DNA of 64,000 nt from Haemaphysalis longicornis (taxonomy: Eukaryota; Arthropoda; Arachnida; Ixodida; Ixodidae), in assembly GCA_013339765.2 (NCBI GenBank), contig CM023456.1, positions 87,804,797 to 87,868,796 on the forward strand, written 5' to 3'. The notes beneath the pieces were generated by a model. The model was given only the letters and a program-made list of their open reading frames with translations. It ran no database searches and was not told the DNA's origin. Shown one piece after another: positions 25,580-36,165 of the stretch (position 1 is its first letter; each line of letters opens with the position of its first letter). Position numbers and translations under genes: made by a program.

Positions 25580-26820
25580 GATCCCTGTGCTTCTCGCCGA
25601 CCATTCCAGCGCGCTTGAGTACGCCACAATGACTGCTGGTAGGGTAAAGAACTCGTACACAGTAACAAAAGAGCCATCAGCAGCGGTATGGTGCTTGTTA
25701 TGGCATATGTGCCAACAAGGTGTTCACCTATTTGAAGAATGCACATGCTAGACAATATTGGTTTCAGGCAGTTCAGAATTTCTTTTCTTTTGCTCTATAG
25801 TGTAACACAAGCCAAGGCGTTCCTGCGTATACAAAGTTTACGTTGGGGCCATTTTCCCATTTCATTATGAACAGTTTCAAATGCCAAAGATAATTCAAGT
25901 CTCCTTTACTATGAAAGATCCGGAATACTGTACCGCACATTTATCTCAGCGAGGTGTTAGCTCCCGGTAGTGGCAGCATCTTTATTAATAAAACAATCCG
26001 CGTTGTCGGGCAACAACGGCATAATCACTTGTTCTGCTTTCCAGAAATGCGGCGCAAAATCTATTATGTGTTTAAGAACGCAGATCGGGTGGCAGACATA
26101 GAGAAAGGGAGAGAGAATCCGGGTTGTAACCAATTTCACTCGCCAATAATTTCGAGGACTGATAACAGCCTCATAGATGTCAGTACAAGAAGTGATGTCA
26201 ACCCCAAAACGGGAGAATGCTTCACAGAAACACTAAATGGCTACAGGCGGTGTAGGTTTCGCAAAACTTCTAACCATCCCTTCTGCTCTATCAAGCGTAA
26301 TCATAACCTTTAAGGTGTTAGTGATAATACCATCCACATGCATAACTAGTCTTCATTCATGTTTACGATGCAAACGAAAATACACATTATCTAAAAGGAG
26401 ATAGACAGATTTATTATCACGAAGATAGGGTAGTATGCGGGAGGTGTTACGGGCGATCTGAATAACATAATGGCTTCGCAAAATGGCCAATCCTGTAACG
26501 ATACCTGTGAAGAAACAGAAGACGCACGCAAAAAAACTATAAAAAATTTAACTGGCTGAGATTAGTCTTGAGCAAGGGAAATTAATTTTTTGAATACGAA
26601 TAGCAACAGCAGAAACTTAAAGCGGAAATGTCCCTAGTAACACGTTTGCGCTAGCTCGATGACGGCAAGCTTCTTCACGCCATTTTTACAAACAACATCA
26701 ATAATTGTCATAACCCGTACTTTGCGATTGCGTCGTATTTCTGACACGCAACTCTGGAGTTGTAGGGGAGACTTTACTGAAAAATTGACTGTCGCAAATA
26801 GATGGAATGTACCGCTCTGT
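25580..26820. other. Non-coding stretch before the full-length LINE
   Basis: Frames up to 127 codons (26659-27042 plus, running into the LINE) and 70 codons (26634-26846 minus) are present, none recognisable. Confidence 0.45.
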
Positions 26821-26834
26821 ATTTCTTCAAGGGC
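26821..26834. repeat. Target-site duplication, 5' copy
   Basis: ATTTCTTCAAGGGC here matches ATTTCCTCAAGGGC at 32647-32660 at 13 of 14 bases. The pair brackets the I-like LINE and marks its insertion site. Confidence 0.75.
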
Positions 26835-27290
26835 CCGAAGGGGCACCTTGTCTATTCAAGGTGACGGTAAAGGCGACACCGCGGACGTCGAGCCCATGTG
26901 GGTTGGACCCACCCACGCCCCGGCTGTGCGTGGCTTAGCCGTGTCCAGGGAAAAGGGCATCCTGGTGGCTGAGCCAAAGCCAGGGTTGTTTTGTGACCTT
27001 TACGCCCCTGGTGGCTGGCAACACGCCACTTTTGGCCCCTGATTCCTGCAGACGGTACACCAGGATTGACCCGCCCTGGGGAAAGCTGCCAGTCGCCTTT
27101 TCTATCTCCCTCACTCTCTCTTTTTCTGTCCTGTCATCTTTCCATGCCTGTCCTATCACGTACTCTTTTCCTGTTTTTTTTTCCTTTTACCCTCAGGTGG
27201 CAAGGGTTAACTTTGTGCAAAATGGCCTACCTAGACTATTTTACATGAAGTTATAGTGGCCACGTATGGCTAGCGTGACTTACCTGCACG
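26835..27290 (+). promoter_or_regulatory. LINE 5' UTR, probable internal promoter region
   Basis: GC-rich leader upstream of the gag-like frame. LINEs of this class carry their promoter downstream of the transcription start inside the 5' UTR, so regulatory sites are expected here. I do not see a specific one I can name. A pyrimidine-rich tract at about 27094-27195 ends in CCTCAGG, which resembles a 3' splice site; whether it is used is unknown. Confidence 0.4.
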
Positions 27291-28720
27291 CTCGCCCTGG
27301 TTGGGCTCCGTTGTGGGCGGCCTAGCATGGCCACCAAATCAGCAGCTAAATTCATGGCTAAAGTAAAACCCCTCTTGATCGGTCCCTGAAAAGGGCCCGG
27401 ACCGAAGTCATTCCTCAGTACCTGCCGCAAAAAAAAAAAAAAACAGTGACAACTTCTCACGATTTTGTGTCGTTCAAGGAGTAGAGGAGCCAATGCAGAC
27501 AAAAGTCTCCCTTTGCAATTGCCAAGGCCCTCAATCAAGTAGTTGGGATCAAACTACACCGGCCAGGAAACTCCCGAATGGAGATGTACTGGTAGAAGTG
27601 CACACCAAAGAACAGAGCGCAAAAATCATGGAACTCGCAAAAAATCAACGACATGAACGTGACAGTGACTACGCACCGCTCATTAATTTCTCTAAAGGCG
27701 TCGTCTCCGAGTCCGAGCTGTTTCACTGCTCCGACGCGAGAGATAGAAAACGAACTTGCAGAACAAGGGGTGGTTGCAGCACGCAGAATACTGATCAGGA
27801 AAAATGGAGAAGAAATTAAGACCCAAACATGTTGTCGTAACCTTGCAACTGCACTACGCCACCAGACTCAGTAAAATTCAGCGTATCTGCGTTGCAAAGT
27901 GCGGCCCTACATTCCAAACCCAAGGCCCTGCTTTCAGTGCCAACGGTTTGTCACGGGTCTGGATCCTGTCGCGGCAAACCCACATGCGCTAGGTGTGGAG
28001 GAAAGCGCACGAGAACGAAAGATGCCAAAAAGAACCCCACTGCGTTAACTGTTCTGGCAACCATGGTGCGTACTCGAGATCATGTCCGGTCTGGAGGAAT
28101 TGAGAAAGAAGTAATGACCATCAAGACGACACAGAATCTATCTTACCCTGAGGCTAAGAGATGGCTACGTTTCCAGCAGAAATGAACTTTTGCGGAGATG
28201 GTGCGGCGGGGTCGGCGCCATCTCTGTTGTCTGTAGGCCCGCAGGTCGAGCTGAGGGACCTGGTGTCTGCGGTAGGGCCCCCTCCTGTCCCGGAGGCTGG
28301 GCTGCACCAACGCCCGGCACTGACTCGGTCCACGCAGGTGGACCGAGTGGACCGCTCGCGGACTGCTCAGTCCCGCACGCCTCTACACAATTCGGGCCAG
28401 AAGCCGGTGGTACGCGGCTACCGATGGGGTGGAGGAGGCTTCGGGGCTAACACGCAGCTCAGCGGGTTCTGCGCCGGCTGCACGGTCGACTCCCCCTTCT
28501 TGGGGGACGGTCGACACGCCCCAGAAGAAGGCGCCGCCGGGAAGTGGCACTGCTGCAGGTGCGGCTCCTGCACGGCAACGGCCTGAGGAGCCCCCCGACC
28601 TTCGAAGGGTACCGAACGGCCGCGGGAAGCCTGAGCGTCCTGCAGGCAACAGTAGGAAAGAGAGGAGTGGAGGAGATTGACGTGACGTTCACCAACACGT
28701 CCTTGATACAAAAGAGCATA
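27290..28720 (+). pseudogene. LINE ORF1 (gag-like), frameshifted, three CCHC knuckles
   Basis: Pieces in different frames line up into one ORF1. They include LPNGDVLVEVHTKEQSAKIM (27572-27631), VTVTTHRSLISLKA (27656-27697), NELAEQGVVAARRILIRKNG (27750-27809), then RPYIPNPRPCFQCQRF with the first knuckle at 27929. Knuckle cores follow at 27985 (CARCG) and 28041 (CVNCSGNH). After them come the conserved MTIKTTQNLSYPEAKRW stretch (28116-28166) and a Pro/Gly/Ala-rich low-complexity region to about 28680. At least four frame changes and an A-run of about 16 at 27430 break the frame. The protein would bind element RNA through its knuckles. Confidence 0.75.
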
Positions 28721-28736
28721 ACCAAAAAAGACTGGT

Positions 28737-31474
28737 ATGGTGCGAATAATACAGTGGAACTGTCGTGGGCTATTGTGTAACATAGATGACATTCACGAAT
28801 TGTTGGAGAAGTCCCAACCATCTATTATCTGTCTTCAGGACACTCATTTATCCTCTGTGCACACTAATCCATTCAGAAAATACAATCTTCACAGCCGCAA
28901 AGACAAGGACAAATTCACTTGTATCTTCTGGAGGAGTGGCAATCGTCACTCCCAGTCGATCCCAACAAACGAGCTGAAGCTTCAAACCAACTTTGGAGGC
29001 AGTAGCCATAAGAACGCACATGAAATAGCCCTCACGATTTGCTCCCTGTATATTCCACAAAACCGTTCCAGTAACCACAAACGATCTGTTCATACTCATA
29101 GATGAGTTGCCTGAGCTCTCCTGTTGCTGGGGGATCTCAATGCGCACAATGTACTGTGGGGAAGTGCAAAGAAGTGACACACGAGGCCGACGTATCGAGG
29201 CTGTAGTGTCCGCACCTCCTTTGCACGTTATTCAATAATGGGAGTCCCACTACATATGCTCATCAACCCGCATCGATCATGCATTGACCATCTCTCTTGC
29301 AACGCCATCCCTAAGTGCCGTTTCACTTGGTCAACACTTCGGAAATCCTCTCGGCAGTGACCACTACCCAGTTTTTTCTGGACTCCACACTCGGCAGTAA
29401 CCCATGCTACCAGAGCGCACCAAAAGGTGGAAGTTGGAGGAGGCCAACTGGTTCTCTTTTGAACAAGCATGTGAAATAATTGCACGAATACAGGACTAGA
29501 GTGCTGATGAAGCTCGCAGACCTAATAACTTCACGGCTCTTGGAAGCTGCAAAAGCGTCTATTCCTGAACCCTCCTGGACACTCCCCAGGAGGACAAAGC
29601 AGTGGTTGAACTCTGAGTGCAGGGACGCCCGTAGAAAGCAAAGCTGCGCATGGTCCCGTTTCAGACGCTACCCCACTGCCGAACGTCTAATAAACTTCAA
29701 ACGACTCAGAGCAGAGGCACGCAAGATAAGACGGCAGTCGAAAAAGGCTCCATGGCAGGACTTTGTAAGTTCCGTAAGTAGTAACGTAAGCTCAAAAACG
29801 GTCTGGGATAGTGTCAGGAAAGTATGTGGAACTTACAGTGCATTTACCATGTAACTTTTTGTTGGTAACAAAGGCCTTGCCGAGCAGGCAAACATTCTAG
29901 CCGAATATTTTTCCAAAGTGTCCAGTTCAGCCCACTACTCCGAATCATTCCTCAGGTATAAGGAACGGGCTGAAAGTGGAATAATTAAGATAAACGTAAG
30001 TAATGAAGAAGCGTATATTGCAACTTTTTCCATGGCTCAACTACACCTGGCGGTTGCTCAGGGAAAAAGTAGGGCTGCAGGACCAGACCGAATTCATTAT
30101 GAAATGTTAAGACATCTGACCCCAAGAACCTTAAAAGCCATACTGAATTTCTTCAATAAAATATGGTTTGAAGCCTACTTTCCAGTAGCGTGGCAGGAAA
30201 CCCTTATGCTCCCACTACTGAAGCCGGGTAAAGACCGTAGTGAGCCAGCAATCTACAGCCCGATTGCCTTGACAAGCTGCCTTGAAAAATGTTTTGAACG
30301 GATGATTAACAAGCGGCTCACACACTTTCTGGAAGAAAATCACAGTATTGATGCCCTTCAGTTTGGTTTCGAGCAAAGCGTTCAACAACTGACCACCTTC
30401 TCCGTTTAGAATTAACTAAAATTAGGATGTTCTTTTTCTAGCGACAACACTGCGTCTCCGTTTTTTACTTGTCAAAGGCTTATGACACCACATGGAAACA
30501 TGGTATAATGCTAGATCTACAGGGATATGGTGTAAAAAGCGGAATGCTTGGAATGTTGAAAAGTTACCTTTCCAATCGCTCCTTTCGAGTGAAATTCGGA
30601 ACAGTATTATCGGATTGGTGCATCAAGAAAATGGCCGTACCTCAGGGAGGTGTTCTCCAGTGTTACGTTGTTCCTAATCAAACTAAATTCAATCACACAT
30701 GTTAATACCGAATCTTTGATGTATTCGCTTTATGCGGACGATATTAAGATCAGCTTTTCCTAGTGCAACTTAGCATCCCTGGCGAAAGGCAACTGCAACT
30801 TGGCATAAACCGTCTGGTGCAGTGGGCCGAGGACAATGGATGTAACTTTTGTACATAAAAACAGTCTTTGTGCCTTTCAGTCTGTACCGAGGAAATTGTG
30901 TTAGATCCTGAGCTGCACAATAATCAGGCCCAAATCCCTGCTCGAACTGAGCACAAATTTCTTGGTTTAATATTTGGACCAAAAGTTAACATTTAAAAGC
31001 CATGTTAATTATCCTTAAAACAAAAATGTCTGAAATCAATGAATGTTTTAAAACATTTATCTTACACAACCTGGGGCTCAGATCGTACCTGTCTTTTGCG
31101 GCTGTACAACAGTCTAATTCGTTTCCCCGTTGGATTATGGCTGCTTATTTATCTATGATCTGGTCGTGGAATCTGTACTCAAACGCGCTCGACATCATTC
31201 ACCACTCGGGCTTGAGAATAAGCACCGGAGCTTTCCGGACATCTCCGGTACAAAGCCTGTATGCAGAATCAATCAATGGTCACTTAACAACGGAGAGTAC
31301 TCCTCGGAAAAATGTACATAATGAGATTCTTTCCTGCACCACTCACCTTGTCGACAGCTGTTTCTGAAACCTCGCTTTGAAGCTCTCTTTACCAACAGGC
31401 CTCGGACTATTCCAACCATATTTTTCAGGTACCGCATTCTTAATGAAGCCCTTGACTTTTATGTAGATGATACC
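28737..31474 (+). pseudogene. LINE ORF2 N-terminal two thirds: endonuclease and reverse transcriptase, broken
   Basis: Starts at ATG 28737 with MVRIIQWNCRGL, the conserved endonuclease start. The frame breaks near 28920; further endonuclease blocks are GDLNAHNVLWGS (about 29132-29167) and SDHYP (about 29352). A basic linker occupies 29480-29854. Reverse transcriptase follows: AAGPDRIHYEML (about 30076), LLKPGKDRSEPAIYSPIAL (about 30217), LSKAYDTTWKHG (about 30469), AVPQGGVL (about 30637) and the catalytic YADD at 30731-30742. The template-grip residue in YSPIAL is changed from the usual YRPI. At least six frame changes or stops make it non-functional. Confidence 0.85.
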
Positions 31475-32467
31475 ATGCTGGTCACCCACAGAACCGGTTA
31501 TGCTCCATGGGAATACCGCAAGCCACAATGTGACTTTTCCTTGCTGAAGTACAATAAGCACAACACTCCAAAGGAACTACTGCAGCAAGAGTTCTTAGAT
31601 ATCCAGTTCAGGTATGCTGGATGTGCTACTTACTTCACAGATGGTTCTAAAGGAGAAAGGCATGTGGGAGCAGCTGCAATTGGACCTTATTACGAAGAAT
31701 GCCACCGGCTCAGACCTGACGCTAGTATCTTCACTGCCGAACTGCATGTCATACAGCTCGTTTTAAACAAAGTATGTACTGAAAGGACACCACAGTCAGT
31801 CATCTTCTCTGACTCTCTGTATTCAGGAAACAAAACCAAAAATCCGCTTGTCCAACAAGTGCTTAACCAACTGATGGACTGTAGCAAAAATCACTTAGAC
31901 GTGAGCTTCTGTTGGGTACCGAGTCATGTAGGAATTGACGGCAATGAAAAGGCAGATGCCCTCGCAGCCCAGACAAAAGAGCTCGAGGTGACGGAAACTC
32001 GTTTACCCTACCAGGATTACAGACGGAGACTAAAATTATCAATAACGAAGAAGTGGCAGTCTGAATGGACAGAACGCAATCAAAACAAGCTCCACCTTGT
32101 GAAGCCACACCTGAAAGAATGGCAGAACTGCAGACATAAAGAAAGATTTGTAGAGGTGGTGTTTTGTCGCCTAAGAATTGGGCACACGCGCTTGACCCAC
32201 AACTTCCTATTGCTGGGAGAAGACCCTCCAGAATGTGAGCAATGTGGGAAGCGCCTTACAGTAATACACATACTTATCGAGTGTCCTAGTTACGAAAACA
32301 AGCGTCGGGAATTTTTTTCCCACTTTTATAAATTTCAAATTCCATTGCACCCTGCTGTACTGCTTGGCGATGAACCCCTGGTTCCCTTGGAAAAGGTTTT
32401 TAAATTTTTGAGTGCCATCAAGCTTTTACAGAAACTCATTTTACCATGTTACGTCATTTTTACTTGA
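31475..32467 (+). CDS. LINE ORF2 C-terminal part: RNase H domain, 330 codons open
   Basis: The open frame ends at the TGA following 32464. The ATG at 31475 is only the first in-frame methionine; the segment is really the end of ORF2. A type 1 RNase H domain spans about residues 48-165. Its acidic catalytic residues are in FTDGSK, FTAELHVI and FSDSLYS, with the final site in GNEKADALA. The WVPSHVGIDGNEKAD block is typical. Residues about 250-270 hold CEQCGKRLTVIHILIECP, the zinc-like motif at the end of I-type LINE proteins. RNase H would remove the element RNA during second-strand synthesis. Upstream breaks mean this segment cannot be translated as part of a complete ORF2. Confidence 0.88.
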   Translation: MLVTHRTGYAPWEYRKPQCDFSLLKYNKHNTPKELLQQEFLDIQFRYAGCATYFTDGSKGERHVGAAAIGPYYEECHRLRPDASIFTAELHVIQLVLNKVCTERTPQSVIFSDSLYSGNKTKNPLVQQVLNQLMDCSKNHLDVSFCWVPSHVGIDGNEKADALAAQTKELEVTETRLPYQDYRRRLKLSITKKWQSEWTERNQNKLHLVKPHLKEWQNCRHKERFVEVVFCRLRIGHTRLTHNFLLLGEDPPECEQCGKRLTVIHILIECPSYENKRREFFSHFYKFQIPLHPAVLLGDEPLVPLEKVFKFLSAIKLLQKLILPCYVIFT

Positions 32468-32646
32468 GCGGTTTTTTACATTGTTGAGTGCACTCAAGCT
32501 TTTTACAGAACTTTGATTTTACCACTTTACATGATTTTTACATGAGCCGGTTACCGTAGTGTGCTCAAAATATTTACCTTCTGTCTGGCGCGTGATAGCC
32601 ACATTGGGCTGCTGCGCCAATAAAATTCGAATTCTTTCATTCATTC
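32468..32646 (+). other. LINE 3' UTR and TTCA-repeat tail
   Basis: Short 3' UTR with an internal partial repetition: a TTTTTGAGTGCCATCAAGCTTTT stretch at the end of ORF2 is echoed near 32480-32506 as TTGAGTGCACTCAAGC, and TTTTACCA..TTAC recurs. It ends GCGCCAATAAA, then TTCATTCATTCATT. Such short tandem tails replace poly(A) in I-type elements. Confidence 0.75.
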
Positions 32647-32660
32647 ATTTCCTCAAGGGC
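32647..32660. repeat. Target-site duplication, 3' copy
   Basis: ATTTCCTCAAGGGC, one mismatch from 26821-26834. The boundary with the TTCATT tail is ambiguous by a few bases because the tail and the duplication share ATTT. Confidence 0.75.
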
Positions 32661-35600
32661 AATTAATATATCCGTCGGACGGAATTTACAATGCGTTCCT
32701 GAGAGCCTGCACCCACCTAATGAGCTTTAATTACGTATTCACGTCGGTACGTTACGCGTATGCGTACGTTATGCGTATGTCGGTGGTCGCGGAACCAAAA
32801 TTCACGGTGGAATTCCAAATAACTGGCTAAGTTGTTAGTGTTAACACACCATTCTTTGAGTGCCATGGGATGACCAGTTACTAATGAATATAGATGCATG
32901 TCTCCTCACTGGATGCATATATATTTAAGCCTAACGGGTGTTCCACCATACTTGCATCCACGTAATATTGATAAATGAAGTGAGTGGTAATTTGGCACGT
33001 CGTCAAGCATAAGAGGTGATTACGTTTCCATTAACACGATGACACACCTTGGCGAACTGGGACCGTCTATGAACCTGCAATTGCAAAAAATGGTATTCTG
33101 AAGTAATATGAACACCCTTCGGATGGTCTGGCCGGTTGCGTAATTGAATATCATACATTATTTGCGAAGAAAGATTCTTGAATTTGACTTGGCCAGAAGA
33201 ATTACCGAGTCACACGTTCGCAGGGGTACGAGGGGAGGTGGACTTGTGCCAGAATTTTGCAGCTAATATAAACAGTCTTTAAAGTTAAACGTCTAAAGAA
33301 AACGGAGTCATTGCGGTCACTGCTACCTGATCATGTCCCGCACCATCGAGTGTCCAACTGTTAAGCCGTCACGAGGCATTCCAGAGATTTAGCATACCGT
33401 AGTTCTCATGTGTTCCGTGCGTTCCGTGTGTGCCGGGACCAGACTAGGCCTGTGCGCATTCGTTCTGGTAAGTTGGCTAAGTTCCGCTGGGAGTGCCCGC
33501 GCATTCGTTCCGCTGAGGGGTAGCCCGCCTCGCCGTGGCCCCGCCCGCATGGGCATTGGGATCCCGCTGCTCAGGTTACTCGCGAAACACATGCTACACG
33601 CGGTAGGCTAAAACTCTCTATTAACGGCAAAGGAAAAATAGGGTGTGGTGGGTGCGGTCGTTCCGAGCTCGCCTGTCAAAAGCCTACGCCTAAAAATTTA
33701 GACGTTTTAGAGAAATACTGTGAATAGTCCACTAATGCGTAGTCATTCTTACGGCACTTCCAGTTCCAGAACCATTACGTTTGGTTCGTTGCATTGAAGA
33801 AACGCATTTTATATTTTTTTAGATTTTCAGTTCATGACATCAGGGTGCTGGAGTAGATAGACGTGTCGAGATTTCGTCGATTGTCGTTCTCATTTTCGGT
33901 TCCTCTTTTCTTTGCTCTTTTTCTGGGAATTTGTGAGTCTCCCTTTATATTCCTTTTTTTTTTTGCTTTTTTTCGTCATTATACGCGTGCATACGGTAGA
34001 GTAGATTACTGTTAGTGATTACTCAATTTCAGAGATTTTTTTTTCGGCTTCTATAGACAAACTGTTGCTCCAATTACATTTTTCTTTGGCAATGCGAGCA
34101 GCATTATCTAATGTGTGAAGGTCCTGGGTTATGCCGTCTATTAAATACATTCTTGAGAACTTGCGTATTCCTGTAAAGCGCTACACAATTAGTTCGTGCA
34201 AAGTCGGTTCCGGCACTACGCACAACTTCATTACTGGCGAATCGCAGTGCTAAGGTATCCGCTTCGGCGTGTTTGTCAGTCATTTTTGAAAAAGTGCAAA
34301 AAGTCGCCTTGAAGGCGTAAACTTGACACAGGACACAGCATTGTATCGCATATATTATTCTTCCATGCCGGTTTTGAAAGTTCGACACAATCTGCAGTTA
34401 CACAAATAAACAAATAAGTGCGTCCACTCGTACAATTCCGCCATTATTTTATAGACAAAATATGTCCCGCCTAATTGTGGCGCTATATTTGTGGTGGAGT
34501 ACTCACAATAGAATGATTAAGCGTTAATCTTCGGTGCGCGCTACAGTCTTTGGGAATATTCATAATACCCGCAACCTTCCTCTGGCGCCCCCCCCCTCGT
34601 CATTACATGATATCTTGATGCAAAATTTGCGCGAACCTGTTTTGGCGAAGTGGCAAGGCCTAACGTAAATTTTGTTTCTGAATAACCAGTAGCAATTGTT
34701 ACAAATACAAGACTGCTGCCGAATCGCACCCTACTGTATCGTATTCCATTCGCCTGCTGATTCTATACTGCCTACGTGAACATCCACAGCTTAGGGAAGG
34801 GAATTACATGTGAAAGTATAACGTCCATGTGTGCCCTGCAAGCTAAGTCTGTGCAAAACGCATTATTGGCGTCAAGGGAAGGAGACAAAGACTGCAGTGT
34901 ACCCGGTTGTCCAATGTCTGAAAAAGTCGAAAAATGTATATATTTAAACGCACCAATTATTATTATGGAAACTCAGCGTCCGTAAAAACGCAACTCGTGA
35001 ATATTGATTGGTCCTTTGGAGCTAACAGCCCATCCACCGATTTCAGAAGAACACAAGGTTCAATGTCTCAACAATTATTAAGAGCAGTTCAAGTCTACTT
35101 ACAAGATCGCATGCAGACGTCAAACAGGTCGGGCTTTCCAGTGGCGACCATCTAACGATTTGCTACCAGAGAAAACGGTACATGCTTCTTATAATATCTT
35201 TTTCCCTCCCGAGCTAATTCTAACGTGCTTGCGAGGGTCCTAAGAACGTGGTCCTTACTGATGATAATTGTACCACTCTAGTGTTTGTTCCAGTGACTGA
35301 TGTTGCATGCTATTTTACAACTGACGAGAATCCCATAATATGAGAGGTTTTGTTTTTAATTTGGATCGTGTTGTGACGGAAGGTGCTGGCTGCTCCTTCC
35401 GAGGATTTTGTTTTATATCACATAAAAGCTAGCAAGAGATACCCAGTTAATGCGGTTTTCAATCTAGAACTTGAAGTGACAGATTCTAATGCACTTGCGA
35501 ATATGGCTGATATTCTGATCTCGAAATTCTGCAAACTTAAAACGTCACCTCTCCGAGAGGCTTCATTTCGAGGAGCACAATTTTGGTACTGCCACGAGGA

Positions 35601-36060
35601 TTGTTATCTCAAAGGGCGGGCTTACTAATGTAGCTCCGCTAGTGCTTTTCTTCAGAAGGTAAAACTTGACACGCAGTTTCAACGGCGAGCAAGGTAGAAA
35701 ATTGAGCGGGAAAAGGACATAAAATTTTATATACAAAGAAGAAAATACTTGCAGCCAAAATTTCCGCTGGCTTTTTTTTTCGGAAGAATCACTGGACTGA
35801 TTACAATGCAACGCTGCATCGTCATACGGCATGTCGTATTCGTCGTCTGATAAGGAGGCGGGAATAGTTTATCAAAAATCAGAAAGGGACAGCGCCTCGT
35901 GCCTCGCAACTTCAAACCGCAAGTCTCTGCTGAGGCGGACAGCCAGAGGGAATTACTTAAGGTGAGATGTCCTAGCATGTCCTCATCAAAAGTGAAACGC
36001 GAGTGGAAGTTCGGTCGATTCAACAGGCAATGATATCAAAAATGGCCGCCCTGCTAGTAA
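32661..36060. other. Non-coding stretch with one GC-rich patch
   Basis: Mostly AT-rich with T-runs near 33950-34050. Around 33405-33612 a GC-rich island carries open frames on both strands (67 codons each). The plus-strand frame is discussed as a finding. No transposon domain is visible. Confidence 0.5.
33408..33611 (+). CDS. Small ORF with signal-peptide-like start, uncertain
   Basis: A 67-codon frame in a GC-rich island. The first 32 residues look like a secretion signal: a short basic start, a hydrophobic core LGLCAFVLVSWLSSAG and an Ala-x-Ala site (SARA). The rest is Arg/Pro/Gly-rich. Just before the stop the sequence is CACGCG|GTAGGC, a weak candidate donor site, so it could be a first exon. 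The opposite strand is also open over almost the same span, which is common in GC-rich DNA and argues for chance. No family is recognised. Confidence 0.15.
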   Translation: MCSVRSVCAGTRLGLCAFVLVSWLSSAGSARAFVPLRGSPPRRGPARMGIGIPLLRLLAKHMLHAVG

Positions 36061-36165
36061 GGGTAAAAAATAAATGAAAACACAGTCGGTTTGATGTGCG
36101 TATTGAACACGGTTGTCCGAGCAGAAGCTCAGTGCGTTACCGCTACGCTAACTCCATTCTCCTGC
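36061..36165 (-). repeat. tRNA-derived SINE-like copy
   Basis: On the minus strand an A-box TAGCGTAGCGG (36140-36150) precedes a B-box-like GTGTTCAATAC (36100-36110) at tRNA spacing. The head reads like a tRNA (AGCGGTAACGCACTGAGC...). A TTTTCATTTATTTTTTACCC tail follows, very like the tail of the copy at 16125-16215. It is truncated or diverged relative to a working tRNA gene. Confidence 0.55.

Larger units (their letters stand above)
26835..32646 (+). mobile_element. I-like LINE, apparently full length (about 5.8 kb)
   Basis: Order on the plus strand: GC-rich 5' UTR, gag-like ORF1 with three zinc knuckles, a low-complexity spacer, endonuclease, reverse transcriptase, RNase H with a C-terminal Cys-His motif, a short 3' UTR with GCGCCAATAAA, and a TTCATTCATTCATT tail. 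A 14-bp duplication with one mismatch flanks it, so the copy seems complete. ORF1 and the first two thirds of ORF2 carry several frameshifts and stops, so it is no longer autonomous. The intact final 330 codons and the still recognisable duplication suggest a younger insertion than the copy at 1-4655. Clade I is inferred from the RNase H and ORF1 knuckles. Confidence 0.9.

Noticed and set aside
25404..25751. 115-codon ORF next to the tandem duplication
   Set aside because: It spans a repeat copy, the duplication unit and the sequence after it, which have different histories; no motif.
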